A stretch of DNA of 43,902 bases, from positions 1 to 43,902 of the forward strand of contig ALYD01000027.1 in NCBI GenBank assembly GCA_000513555.1, read 5' to 3'. Made by a program: the position numbers and the translations under genes. Under the pieces are notes generated by a model that was not told the DNA's origin, ran no database searches, and saw only the letters and a program-made list of their open reading frames with translations. The stretch comes from Lachnospiraceae bacterium JC7. GTDB taxonomy: Bacteria > Bacillota > Clostridia > Lachnospirales > Lachnospiraceae. This document shows, one piece after another, positions 8,962 through 17,854 of the stretch (positions are counted from its first letter, which is position 1; every line of letters begins with the position of its first letter).

Positions 8962-9061
8962 AAACCTCTCTTATAAGAAAAGAATTACCTTACGATAAAT
9001 AATTGGGAAAGGTAGTTTGATGAAATCCGTAAGGATGATTCCAGGTAAATAAGAGAGGTTT
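8962..9061 (+). promoter_or_regulatory. Candidate structured RNA leader that masks the ribosome binding site of the LRR lipoprotein gene
   Basis: A perfect 13-bp helix can form between 8962-8974 and 9049-9061. The 3' arm contains the GAGAGG ribosome site of the gene starting at 9069. Inside, 8985-8990 can pair with 9043-9048. Alternatively 8988-8994 can pair with 9028-9034, so the two inner helices exclude each other. This resembles a cis-acting translational switch. It matches none of the riboswitch classes I can recall; the class and ligand are unknown. Confidence 0.5.
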
Positions 9062-9068
9062 GTTTATT

Positions 9069-10736
9069 ATGAAGAAAGCGAAGTTGATCACCTATGCAGT
9101 TCTTTTCACAATGCTGGTTTTTACTGCATGTACAGGCGAAGAAAAAACAGGTACTGATAAAGGAGAGACAAAGGGATCCTCTGCAGTTGAGGAAACGACC
9201 ACGACAAAAGCGGAGGTGACCATAGATCAGAATCATGTAAAGGATGAGAACGGATTTGAACGTAACGCAAAGGGTTATATCATATCCTACGAAGGAAAGG
9301 GAGGAGATATAGAGATCCCTTCATCAATTGTGAATGTGGACATCACAGGTATAGGAGCAAATGTATTTTCCGGAAATCAGACTATTACTTCAGTAAAGAT
9401 ACCAAAAAGTGTAACGCTCATAGACGGAAGTGCTTTTAAGGGCTGCAGCAGTCTTCGGAAGGTGGAGTTTTCGGAAGGACTTCTGGAGATCAGTAATTCA
9501 GCCTTTTATGACTGTCCGTTATTAACAGATGTAAAATTACCTGAAAGCTGCAGTTTTGTAGGGATGGATGCCTTTTACGGTTCGGGAAAAGGTACATTCA
9601 CCGGAAGTAAAGCTGCATATGGTGACAGATGCTTTGCGGCATCCTCCTATGAAAGCATCATACTTCCTTCAGGATCGGATGTTTCTTCCATCGAGATATT
9701 TAGAGAAGCACAGGCAAAAAAAATAGTGCTGCCTCAGGATCTTAATGCTTTAGGTGAGAGTGCCTTCAGTAAGTGCAGCAATATTTCCGAGATAATTCTA
9801 CCCGACAGTGTGAGATCTATCGGAGAATACTGCTTTGCCGGAATCAGGATTCTTCCTAAACTGAGACTCCCCGAGGGTATAGAGGAGCTTCCGAAAAATA
9901 TGACTTCGGGTACAGCACTTGATGTTCTGATCATTCCTGAAAGCGTAAAAAAGATCTGTCAGGGGGCGGTTTATGATGCAGCGATCGTCATTATAAAAAA
10001 TCCTGTTGTGGAAATAGAACAGGGCGGTATTTCAGGCGGATATGTTTATATTAAAAATGCAAATGAATTCGTATTTCCTGAAATGGAGGATGATGAGTCA
10101 TCGATTATTGCAGATAAGATCTGTCTGGATAAGATATATTCTCCTTCAGATATTCAGGGAAATTTCTATTCTTCTGTAACAGCAGGATCTTATGTTCTTC
10201 TGCCCTGTGATGCCACAATTGAAGAATCCGATGCCCTTGATAAATGGCTTCTTAGCATAGGCTATGAAGAAATAGCGTGGATGGCATCTACACCGGAAGA
10301 ATTTATTCCTGAGTCAACTATGGATTTTGATATGGACGGCGAAAATATCACAGGATATCATGGTGATAGTGACATCATATCCATTCCGCAATATGTTAAA
10401 TTCGATGATGGCGGATTCTGGTTCAATGCTTTGACCGTAACTGTTAAGGATAAAGCATTTGCAGGTTCTGATGTAAAGACTGTATATGTTCCGGGAAACA
10501 TCACCATTGGACATGAGGTATTCAGCGGTTGTGAGGAATTGGAAGATATATGGTTTTCGAATGCACTCATAAGTAATTCAGAGAATTATTATTATGAGGA
10601 AGACTCCTTCAGCGGTATTCCTGAGGATGTCACCATACACCTTCCTGAGTCGGTTGATATGAAAGAGGCAGAAGAAACTCTTCGTTTCATAGGGATTCCG
10701 GATAATGCACGTATTGAATATTACACGGAGAAGTAA
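9069..10736 (+). CDS. Leucine-rich-repeat (BspA-type) lipoprotein
   Basis: A 555-residue surface protein. The N-terminus is a lipoprotein signal with lipobox LVFTAC, Cys21 being the lipidation site, followed by a Thr/Glu/Lys-rich spacer. Residues about 80-300 and again 420-540 contain BspA/LRR_5 repeats of about 23 residues of the form IP-SV--IG--AF-GCSSL--V. Such proteins usually mediate adhesion or protein binding at the cell surface. The ATG at 9069 is chosen over the upstream TTG at 9060 because AAGAGAGG lies 10 bases before it and the signal peptide then begins with MKK. The leader can fold over this ribosome site. Confidence 0.85.
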   Translation: MKKAKLITYAVLFTMLVFTACTGEEKTGTDKGETKGSSAVEETTTTKAEVTIDQNHVKDENGFERNAKGYIISYEGKGGDIEIPSSIVNVDITGIGANVFSGNQTITSVKIPKSVTLIDGSAFKGCSSLRKVEFSEGLLEISNSAFYDCPLLTDVKLPESCSFVGMDAFYGSGKGTFTGSKAAYGDRCFAASSYESIILPSGSDVSSIEIFREAQAKKIVLPQDLNALGESAFSKCSNISEIILPDSVRSIGEYCFAGIRILPKLRLPEGIEELPKNMTSGTALDVLIIPESVKKICQGAVYDAAIVIIKNPVVEIEQGGISGGYVYIKNANEFVFPEMEDDESSIIADKICLDKIYSPSDIQGNFYSSVTAGSYVLLPCDATIEESDALDKWLLSIGYEEIAWMASTPEEFIPESTMDFDMDGENITGYHGDSDIISIPQYVKFDDGGFWFNALTVTVKDKAFAGSDVKTVYVPGNITIGHEVFSGCEELEDIWFSNALISNSENYYYEEDSFSGIPEDVTIHLPESVDMKEAEETLRFIGIPDNARIEYYTEK

Positions 10737-10746
10737 ACAGATAAAA

Positions 10747-11418
10747 ATGAACACTAAAGAAACTAACGACAGATTAGCATGGGAGGAGGTCTGTACAGAA
10801 CATATCATTCAGGACGAATGGATAGATTTCAGAAAAAGCTCCTGGCGTTTTCCCGATGGAAATGTAGTTGAACCCTTCTACAGCTATAGCAGAAAGGATT
10901 ACGTGGTGATCGTAGCCACGGATACTGGTGGCAGCTACATCTGTGTGAAGCAGTTCAGGCAGGGGATCAAATGCGTCACTACAGAATTTCCTGCAGGCGG
11001 AATAGAAGGAAAAGACGAAAAAGTAACAGGTAGTTCAGTTGAAAATCCGAAAGATCCTGTGGCTATTTCGGAACCTTCCGAATCAGCAGGTTCAAGAGAA
11101 CGATCAGAGGAGTACTCAGAAGAACTTGCACTTCAGGCTGCGAAGAGAGAACTTCTTGAAGAGACGGGATATGAATCTCAGGAATGGAGACATCTCATCA
11201 CTGTACCGTCAAACGCTACCATAGCCGATAACTATGCACATATTTTCGTGGCTGAAAACTGTCGAAAGGTCTCAGGACAGATTCTGGATGATACGGAATT
11301 TGTGAATGTGGTAAATATTCCACCGCAGGAAATCGAAAAAATGATCAAAGAAGGAAACTTCCAGCAGGCTGTTCATATCATGGCATGGCTGATGTATAAA
11401 ACAGGGGCTATCGCATAA
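10747..11418 (+). CDS. Nudix hydrolase with an interrupted Nudix box
   Basis: Related to ADP-ribose-pyrophosphatase-type Nudix enzymes, which hydrolyse nucleoside diphosphates linked to another group. The N-terminal beta strands lead to FPAGGIEGKDE (Gly85, Glu91), the first half of the Nudix box. The second half, E-x7-RELLEETG, starts at Glu126 with the catalytic REL/EE residues at 134-139. Normally both halves share the same glutamate; here about 35 Ser/Glu/Pro-rich residues separate them. ATG 10747 lies 10 bases after the LRR gene stop and lacks a good ribosome site; an ATG at 10705 would overlap that gene. Substrate unknown. Confidence 0.83.
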   Translation: MNTKETNDRLAWEEVCTEHIIQDEWIDFRKSSWRFPDGNVVEPFYSYSRKDYVVIVATDTGGSYICVKQFRQGIKCVTTEFPAGGIEGKDEKVTGSSVENPKDPVAISEPSESAGSRERSEEYSEELALQAAKRELLEETGYESQEWRHLITVPSNATIADNYAHIFVAENCRKVSGQILDDTEFVNVVNIPPQEIEKMIKEGNFQQAVHIMAWLMYKTGAIA

Positions 11419-11432
11419 AGCGAGGCCCCTGT
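11401..11432 (-). terminator. Hairpin serving as terminator for the minus-strand surface gene
   Basis: An 8-bp stem (11401-11408 with 11425-11432) and an inner TCGC/GCGA stem overlap the stop codon of the Nudix gene. On the minus strand the hairpin is followed by a short T stretch, 27 bases past the stop of the gene ending at 11459. It may also help end plus-strand transcripts. Confidence 0.55.
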
Positions 11433-11458
11433 AAATTAAAATGAGTTGAAATATGAAG

Positions 11459-13165
11459 TCAAATTGTTATAACTGCAATTCTATCAGGAAGCTCACTATA
11501 CGTATTCTCTGGTACTTCCATTGGTTGACGTGCAGTAAATGTACCTGTACCATGAGACTCTAAGAGCTCTAAATCATTGACTGATTTTGAACCTTTAAAT
11601 AATGTTTTTTTATAAAATTCCATCAATGATTGTCCTTTTGTTAGTGGGATACTCATATCTGTAAATCCAATTACAATATTTTCTTTAACACGCATATCAG
11701 AATCGCATAGTGCTTCAATCATTGATGAAGTAAATATAAAATCATTAGAAGACAAATTAAATTCTACATGATAATAGAAAGTATTATTAAAATCGTTGTA
11801 AATTGGTTCTTTATTAAATGCTTCTAAAATGGCGGAAGTATATGGATCAGAATTGCTGTTATTTATGATATCAGGTTTGTATGTAGATTCGTTATCATCG
11901 TCATCATCGTTATCATAATCACTGTTATCATAGATGATCTCATTTAATACCATATTGACATATACACCGCCGCCTTTTGGTACCACAAGATAATAGTCCC
12001 CGGATTCATTTTTTAGTAGTTTGATGTTTTTACCGGAATCACTGTAAGCAGCGCTTAAATAATATCCTGATGGAATATTCAATTTAACAGCTACATTATC
12101 GCCCTCATGAGCGGTGTCAAATCCATTATTTTTTTCAATTCCGGAGAGAAGAGTAATAGAATCTTTTTGCTCAGGAGCTACCTTGATTATGTAATTGATG
12201 GATTTTTCGACCTTATTACTGATGTTATCTGAAACTGATTCACCGTTTGCATTCTTAGACTTTACGAGTTGTTCCTTATCTCCGGATTCTATTTTCCATA
12301 CAGTGATATTTAATCTGTCTTCCTGGTGAATATCTCCATTGTCCAAATGTTCTAAAACAATAGCATCATCTGTAGCTGATAAGGTGCCTTCGATAACAAC
12401 ATCAACAGTTCCTCCGTCGCTGCATTTGATCTTCATTCCATCACCGGAACTTGTTACATCTCCATGAACGATAATATCGATGTTGTTCTCAGCCGTATCT
12501 TCTGATTTAGGTTCTGTAGTCACTTCAATTCCGGCAACATCATGTTCACCATCAACAGTAACGTTTTTTCCTATCTCAATATTCGTCTGTCCTCCATCAG
12601 TTGACTGAGCTGAAATACCGGTAGCAATGGAATCTGATCTATTACCTGTATTATCAGAAGAAACATTAACATTACCGTCTACTGATACATCAATATCTCC
12701 GCCGTTATTTTCAGCATAAATTCCTGAAGTATGAGTAGATAAACCACTGTGTTCACCGTAAGATGAGACAGAAACATCGCCACCGACAGATGCAGAAGAA
12801 TGGGATTCATCATCAGATCTTACTTCAACACCGTAAGCATTATCATTCCAGCCCTTATCATTTACTGTTACATCACCGTCAACAGTGGCATCTGAAGTTT
12901 GCTTGTGTTCCGAAATTGATCCTACACCGGAAATATCGGTATCTTTATCAGAGGCATTGACCGTAACATCTTCCTTGACTGTAGCACCGGCGTTACCTCT
13001 GTCTTCCTGTGGAGCAACAACGACTCCATATGCATCTGTAGATTCAACTTTATCTACTTCGAATGTTTCATTATCAACAATTATTCCGGCTGCCATTCCT
13101 GTGAATGTTCCGGCTGATAGAATTATTGATAAGGTTAAACCAGCTGCCAATATTTTTTTAAACAT
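11459..13165 (-). CDS. Secreted repeat-rich surface protein of unknown function
   Basis: A 568-residue protein with a clear signal peptide (MFKKILAAGLTLSIILSAG, cleavage probably after AAG around residue 26). Residues 45-270 contain many loosely spaced units of the type V-GDVTV-, with Ser, Asn and Gly between them, suggesting a parallel beta-helix. A region near residue 420 is very rich in Asp and Asn. No LPXTG motif, membrane anchor or cell-wall repeat is visible at the C-terminus. ATG 13165 is chosen because AGGGGAG lies just before it; the in-frame ATG at 13177 is less likely. It is the only minus-strand gene among plus-strand neighbours, and its C-terminal half is clearly more AT-rich, hinting at transfer. 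I do not recognise the family. Confidence 0.75.
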   Translation of the reverse strand: MFKKILAAGLTLSIILSAGTFTGMAAGIIVDNETFEVDKVESTDAYGVVVAPQEDRGNAGATVKEDVTVNASDKDTDISGVGSISEHKQTSDATVDGDVTVNDKGWNDNAYGVEVRSDDESHSSASVGGDVSVSSYGEHSGLSTHTSGIYAENNGGDIDVSVDGNVNVSSDNTGNRSDSIATGISAQSTDGGQTNIEIGKNVTVDGEHDVAGIEVTTEPKSEDTAENNIDIIVHGDVTSSGDGMKIKCSDGGTVDVVIEGTLSATDDAIVLEHLDNGDIHQEDRLNITVWKIESGDKEQLVKSKNANGESVSDNISNKVEKSINYIIKVAPEQKDSITLLSGIEKNNGFDTAHEGDNVAVKLNIPSGYYLSAAYSDSGKNIKLLKNESGDYYLVVPKGGGVYVNMVLNEIIYDNSDYDNDDDDDNESTYKPDIINNSNSDPYTSAILEAFNKEPIYNDFNNTFYYHVEFNLSSNDFIFTSSMIEALCDSDMRVKENIVIGFTDMSIPLTKGQSLMEFYKKTLFKGSKSVNDLELLESHGTGTFTARQPMEVPENTYSELPDRIAVITI

Positions 13166-13404
13166 AACTCCCCTCATTAAACTAAATAAACAATATTTTT
13201 AAAACATAATCACGAACATTTCTATACGCTGTATTTTACCATGAATCCGACACTTATAAAAAGAATTAAATAAATAACATATTATGATAAGAATAGAAGA
13301 ACAGCTTATAAAAATGCTGTCCTTTGCTGATATTTAAGATGGAACTTTATTTTGTATGATCTGTAATAGGATCGTGTTTTTTATGAAAAATTACGGGAGG
13401 AAAA

Positions 13405-14805
13405 ATGAAACGTAAGCTAATAATGTTTCTTTTGGCATTGTCTGCATCGGCAGCTATTATAGCCTGTGGAGGGACAAAGGAGGCTAATGCTGCAGAAACT
13501 GTTCAGACAGAAACAGAGAAGGCTGAAACAAAGGCTGCCGCTGAAAAGGAAAGCAAAACAGAAAAGAAAGAGGCAGCAGATAAGAAGGAAGAGAAGACTT
13601 CCGAAAAAGAGGCATTAAAAGGATCCGGACACTATGACATCTATGAGTACACTGGAAACGGACATACCGTAACTCATGAAATGCTGGTTCAGGCAGGAAT
13701 GGGAGACACTTATCTTGATCTCAGGGATGATGGAACAGGTGAGTTGTGTCTTTTTACGACTGTGCTGGATATCACATGGAAGGAAGGCAGCATAAAGGTT
13801 TACGGAACAACTGATTATACCTATACCCTGGATGGTGACACTCTGATACTCGATATGGCAGGAGTACAGTACACCATGAAGAAGAGCGGCGATGCGGCAG
13901 CTGCAGCAGCTAAACCTGAGGATAAGGATAAGAAGGATACAGAAGAGACCAAAGCAGAAACAGAAGCTGAAAAGAAAGAGAATAAGTCTGCAGCCTCATC
14001 CGATGTACCTGGAGGAGACGGCATCATAAGTGAAGAAGCTGTTCAGAAAGGTTATGTCTGGATGAATAAGATCAACAAGGATATCTTTAATACTACATAT
14101 GAAGATCTGGTTGCATACTTTGGCGTGGACGGTGCTTTTGATAAGGAAGAATATGTTGAGAGTATGAAGCAGAACCGCCGTTATTATTCATGGATCTCTT
14201 CTGAAGACCCGAATCATTTTATTTATGTGAATTTCGGAGAGAAGGATCCGGAAGGAGCGCCGGGAGTATATAAGATAACCGGATTTAACTCCAGCGGTTT
14301 CAAGTCATCAGAGGCGGAAGAGAAGTATCTGTCTGTACTTCAGGCTGAAGCATCGGAAGCAGGAAAGGCAGAAGCCGCCAATGCAAAAATGAATGATACC
14401 ACCCTGACCTTACATCCCTTCGGCTCATCAGATAAAACTATCGAGTTGAAATTACAGATGCCTGACAGTGGATGGAGCACCGACGAAACGAGCGGAAAGT
14501 GGAAGCTCATCGAAAATGAAGATCCGGGTGCCTTCGGTGCCGGATTCATAAAGTTTGAGATGGCAGAGAATATTGAAAAGTTCGATTTTTACAAAGATAA
14601 ATTTGAAAACTATAAGGAGATCGATGACAGAGAGATCGGCGGCATTAAAATGAAGGGCCGTACCTACAAGAACATCGGTTATGAGTGGACCGAATACATC
14701 GGTACAGTTTCCGAAGGTAAGGCAGTTTCCGTAGGAATCGTAAGAGTGGATATCTCTGAGGGTTCAATGGGAGACAAGATCCTGAACAGCGTATCTTTTA
14801 ATTAA
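13405..14805 (+). CDS. Lipoprotein of unknown function with charged low-complexity linkers
   Basis: A 466-residue protein with a lipoprotein signal (lipobox AIIAC, Cys21) and a ribosome site GGAGG at 13396-13400. Two Lys/Glu/Ala-rich linkers (residues about 27-72 and 160-200) separate a small beta domain (about 75-155) from a C-terminal domain (about 205-466). The first domain resembles the small beta-rich lipocalin-like modules often seen in Lachnospiraceae lipoproteins, but this is only a resemblance. No catalytic motif is visible. It forms a single-gene unit closed by the terminator at 14822. Probably anchored to the outer face of the membrane. Confidence 0.8.
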   Translation: MKRKLIMFLLALSASAAIIACGGTKEANAAETVQTETEKAETKAAAEKESKTEKKEAADKKEEKTSEKEALKGSGHYDIYEYTGNGHTVTHEMLVQAGMGDTYLDLRDDGTGELCLFTTVLDITWKEGSIKVYGTTDYTYTLDGDTLILDMAGVQYTMKKSGDAAAAAAKPEDKDKKDTEETKAETEAEKKENKSAASSDVPGGDGIISEEAVQKGYVWMNKINKDIFNTTYEDLVAYFGVDGAFDKEEYVESMKQNRRYYSWISSEDPNHFIYVNFGEKDPEGAPGVYKITGFNSSGFKSSEAEEKYLSVLQAEASEAGKAEAANAKMNDTTLTLHPFGSSDKTIELKLQMPDSGWSTDETSGKWKLIENEDPGAFGAGFIKFEMAENIEKFDFYKDKFENYKEIDDREIGGIKMKGRTYKNIGYEWTEYIGTVSEGKAVSVGIVRVDISEGSMGDKILNSVSFN

Positions 14806-14821
14806 ACTGAATCGAAACGAA

Positions 14822-14855
14822 GAGTCGTAAGGGGGGAGCCTTTACGGCTCTTTTA
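14822..14855 (+). terminator. Rho-independent terminator
   Basis: A stem of 9 bp with one G-U pair (14822-14830 with 14842-14850), extended inward by G-C pairs, is followed by TTTTAT. It ends the lipoprotein gene. Confidence 0.8.
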
Positions 14856-14930
14856 TGATATTTATATTTATTTAAATTATATTTTATACAATCTAGTCGA
14901 TATACATGTATGAAAACATATAGTCGCTAA

Positions 14931-15035
14931 TGTATGCAAAAAAAATCATTTTGGAATATTGCATACAAAACATAGTGATGACATAATGTTGATTGCGCGA
15001 TACTTCGCAGAGGGATCTGTACGATAGTCGTACAG
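14931..15035 (+). promoter_or_regulatory. Leader of the panT-like gene with inverted repeats
   Basis: A perfect 9-bp inverted repeat (14931-14939 with 14959-14967, 19-nt spacer) is followed by two short hairpins: 14997-15008 (4-bp stem) and 15017-15035 (perfect 8-bp stem, 3-nt loop). No T run follows. The first repeat may be an operator and the second pair an RNA structure. The element is unassigned, with no match to riboswitches I can recall. The 271-base gap holds no gene. Confidence 0.35.
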
Positions 15036-15076
15036 AGAGCGCCTCGTAAGACAAAGACCGCAGCAGGAGGGAAAAA

Positions 15077-15760
15077 ATGAATAATAATGTATCAACTTCA
15101 GCAACATCCGGTAGAGCTATCAATGTCTCAAGCCAGGTACGTGACCTTTCGATCATGGCGATGTTTACAGCTATCGTACTGATCATGGCATTTACCCCGT
15201 TCGGAATCATTGATCTGCCTCTTATCAAAGCAACAATCTTACATGTACCTGTTATCATCGGTTCTGTAGTGATGGGACCTAAGAAGGGTGCATTTCTCGG
15301 ATTCCTTTTTGGAGCTACAAGTCTTTTCAAGAACATCATGACTCCAAGCATCTTATCCTTTGCATTTACCCCTACAGTTCCTGTTCCGGGTCTTTCACAC
15401 GGTTCACCATGGGCTCTGTTTATATGTTTCGTACCACGTATCCTTGTAGGTGTTACACCGTTCATTCTTTACAAGGGCGTAACAAAGGCACTTCCTAAGA
15501 TGAATGACGCAGTACGTTTCGTACTTCTCGCCCTTTGCGGTGCACTTGGCGCATTTACAAATACCGGACTGGTTATGGGAACGATTTATGCAGTATTCAA
15601 GAATGCTTATGCTGCAGCTAACGGTATCCCTGTAGAAAAGGTATTGAGCGTTATTCTTGGTATCGTATTTGCAAACGGTGTTCCGGAGATGCTTGTTGCC
15701 GCTGTGATCGTTCCTGTTGTTGTAACAGCTCTTATTAAAGCACGTATAGTAAATAAGTAA
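15077..15760 (+). CDS. panT: ECF transporter S component, probable pantothenate transporter PanT
   Basis: An integral membrane protein of 227 residues with about six hydrophobic segments after a polar N-terminus of about 25 residues. The sequence pattern fits the substrate-binding (S) components of energy-coupling-factor vitamin importers, including the conserved stretch near GPKKGAFLGFLFG after the second helix. No ATPase or T component lies nearby, so it probably uses a shared module encoded elsewhere. Pantothenate is inferred from family resemblance and from the neighbours coaX and coaBC, which convert pantothenate to CoA precursors; another substrate is possible. Start ATG 15077 follows a strong CAGGAGGG site. 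Confidence 0.8.
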   Translation: MNNNVSTSATSGRAINVSSQVRDLSIMAMFTAIVLIMAFTPFGIIDLPLIKATILHVPVIIGSVVMGPKKGAFLGFLFGATSLFKNIMTPSILSFAFTPTVPVPGLSHGSPWALFICFVPRILVGVTPFILYKGVTKALPKMNDAVRFVLLALCGALGAFTNTGLVMGTIYAVFKNAYAAANGIPVEKVLSVILGIVFANGVPEMLVAAVIVPVVVTALIKARIVNK

Positions 15761-15766
15761 TATATG

Positions 15767-15806
15767 ATGCCAGTCAACGCCGTTTCGGTATGACTGGCAT
15801 TTTTTT
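15767..15806 (+). terminator. Terminator between panT and coaX
   Basis: A 10-bp stem (15767-15776 with 15791-15800) is followed by seven T residues to 15806. It sits only 11 bases before the coaX start codon. Confidence 0.88.
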
Positions 15807-15817
15807 GCGAGAAAAAA

Positions 15818-16603
15818 ATGAAAACACTTTTAATAGATGTAGGAAATTCAAATATCGTTATAGGTCTTTTTGAAGACGGTGTAAAACTTTTTCAGGACAG
15901 GGCAGAAACCCGTATAAAATGGGATCAGCTCAGTTTCATGAACAAGCTTAAGTCTGTATTTTATGAGAACAATGTTTCAGCCGATGAAATAAACGGCGCC
16001 ATAATTTCTTCTGTGGTACCGGATATTAATCCCATACTTGTTTCTGCCATACGTCGTCTTACCCATTGTAAGCCCATCATCGCAAACAAGAACAATGTAG
16101 ACATTCCCGTGAAGAACTATGATATGTCCCTTCTCGGTATGGACAGAATGGTGGATATGCTGGCTGCGAAGGAAAAGTACGGGGCACCGCTTATGATCTA
16201 TGATCTGGGAACCTGTACCACAATGTCTACCATTGACAGTGAAGGTTTCTTCATCGGTGGCATGATATCTCCGGGAATTCAGTTAAGCCTTGACGCGGAA
16301 GCGGAAAAGACCGCACAACTTCCTGAACTTATGGCGGATGCACCTGAAAAACTCTTGGGGGATGACACAGTTTCCTGTATGATAAATGGTGTAGTCATTG
16401 GCACAGCAGCCATGATAGACGGAATACATGACAGGGTCGCCGAAGAGATGGGGATAGAGTCTGAAAAGCTCACACTGGTGCTTACAGGAGGACTCAGCAA
16501 GCTGGTTATACCATGGCTCAGGAATGAAGCTCATTTCGAGCCGGATCTTCTTCTGAACGGACTTGAACTGCTGTATCTGAAGTCAACTATGGATAAAAGC
16601 TGA
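15818..16603 (+). CDS. coaX: Type III pantothenate kinase
   Basis: Phosphorylates pantothenate, the first step of CoA synthesis; cytoplasmic dimer of the ASKHA fold, usually needing a monovalent cation. The phosphate-binding loop DVGNSNIVIG is at residues 7-16, GMDR at 107-110 and DLGTCTT at 129-135, all in the family's order. Length (261) is normal for the type. The start codon follows a terminator T run by 11 bases and has only a weak purine stretch before it, so how it is transcribed and translated is unclear. coaBC follows 22 bases downstream. It is clearly distinct from type I (CoaA) and type II kinases. Confidence 0.95.
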   Translation: MKTLLIDVGNSNIVIGLFEDGVKLFQDRAETRIKWDQLSFMNKLKSVFYENNVSADEINGAIISSVVPDINPILVSAIRRLTHCKPIIANKNNVDIPVKNYDMSLLGMDRMVDMLAAKEKYGAPLMIYDLGTCTTMSTIDSEGFFIGGMISPGIQLSLDAEAEKTAQLPELMADAPEKLLGDDTVSCMINGVVIGTAAMIDGIHDRVAEEMGIESEKLTLVLTGGLSKLVIPWLRNEAHFEPDLLLNGLELLYLKSTMDKS

Positions 16604-16625
16604 TCTATATTGAGGAGTATCACCT

Positions 16626-17822
16626 ATGTTAAAAGGAAAGAATATTTTACTGGGAGTGACAGGCGGTATTGCAGCCTATAAGGCAGCGGATATCTGTTCA
16701 CGTCTTGTTAAGGTTCATGCCAATGTCGATGTTATCATGACAGAGAACGCACTTAACTTCATCACTCCCAATACTTTTGAGGGTCTCTGCCACAACAAGG
16801 TAACTACCGATACCTTTGACAGAAACCATCCCTTTGAAGTGGAGCATATAGCGCTGGCTGATAAGGCTGACTGTGTGATCATCGCACCTGCCACAGCCAA
16901 TATCATCGGAAAACTGGCCAACGGAATAGCCGATGATATGCTCTCCACAACTCTTCTTGCCTGCGAGTGTCCTAAGCTCATCGCACCGGCCATGAACACT
17001 CATATGTGGAAAAATCCAATAGTTCAGGATAATATAGAGAAGCTCAGGAGATACGGATTTATCATTATCGAGCCTGAGAGCGGAAGGCTTGCCTGCGGAT
17101 ACAACGGTTCCGGCAAGCTCGCAAAGCCGGAAGTGATAGTTGACTGGATCATAAACACCTGCGCTCATGAAAAAGACATGCAGGGGCTCAAGGTCGTGGT
17201 CAGTGCAGGACCTACCTGTGAGGATCTGGATCCCGTACGCTTTCTGACTAATCGTTCTACAGGAAAGATGGGATACAGTATTGCCTCTGCAGCAGCTTCT
17301 AGAGGAGCTGAGGTCACACTTGTGAGCGGACCTGTTGAGCTTTCGGCTCCTGCAGGAGTGGAGGTCGTAAACATCAGAAGTGCGGCTGACATGTTCAGGG
17401 AGATCACATCCCGTCAGGATGCAGCGGATATCATCATAAAGGCTGCTGCTGTTGCGGATTACAGACCGGCAACTGTAGCGGACAACAAGATAAAGAAAAA
17501 AGATGACGGCTCGGATCTCAGTCTTCCTCTCGAAAGAACGGATGATATACTGAAGTTCCTCGGTGAGCATAAGAAGGCCGGACAGTTCCTCTGCGGTTTC
17601 TCCATGGAGACCGAGAACATGGTTGAGAACTCCCGTAAGAAGCTGGAGAAAAAGAACCTTGATCTTATCGCAGCAAACAACGTGAAGGTGAAAGGTGCCG
17701 GTTTCAAGGGTGATACCAATGTCCTCACACTGATCTCAAGGGATTCCGAAACATCGCTTCCGCTTATGTCCAAGTGGGATGCAGCTCACAAGCTTTTGGA
17801 TGAGATAATGAGTCTGAGATAA
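16626..17822 (+). CDS. coaBC: Bifunctional phosphopantothenoylcysteine decarboxylase / phosphopantothenate-cysteine ligase
   Basis: Carries out two consecutive CoA steps: joining cysteine to 4'-phosphopantothenate (CoaB) and decarboxylating the product (CoaC). CoaC, residues 1-180, is an FMN flavoprotein: catalytic His74, the PAMNTHMW motif at 121-128 and the flap cysteine Cys157 in ACGYNGSGK. CoaB, from about residue 187, shows GPTCEDLD (195-202), NRSTGKMG (209-216) and a lysine-rich KIKKKDD stretch. 398 residues, normal for the fusion. AGGAG precedes the ATG by 8 bases. It lies directly after coaX, and phosphopantothenate made by CoaX is its substrate. Confidence 0.97.
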   Translation: MLKGKNILLGVTGGIAAYKAADICSRLVKVHANVDVIMTENALNFITPNTFEGLCHNKVTTDTFDRNHPFEVEHIALADKADCVIIAPATANIIGKLANGIADDMLSTTLLACECPKLIAPAMNTHMWKNPIVQDNIEKLRRYGFIIIEPESGRLACGYNGSGKLAKPEVIVDWIINTCAHEKDMQGLKVVVSAGPTCEDLDPVRFLTNRSTGKMGYSIASAAASRGAEVTLVSGPVELSAPAGVEVVNIRSAADMFREITSRQDAADIIIKAAAVADYRPATVADNKIKKKDDGSDLSLPLERTDDILKFLGEHKKAGQFLCGFSMETENMVENSRKKLEKKNLDLIAANNVKVKGAGFKGDTNVLTLISRDSETSLPLMSKWDAAHKLLDEIMSLR

Positions 17823-17854
17823 TTCACTATACTGTTTATACGATTGGAGAGCAT

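Noticed and set aside
14893..15465. 190-codon open frame antisense to the panT-like gene
   Set aside because: It covers the leader and half of a clear transporter gene and shows no signal, motif or ribosome site.
16698..17570. 290-codon open frame antisense to coaBC
   Set aside because: coaBC is certain from its motifs; the antisense frame looks like a shadow of its codon bias with no family resemblance.
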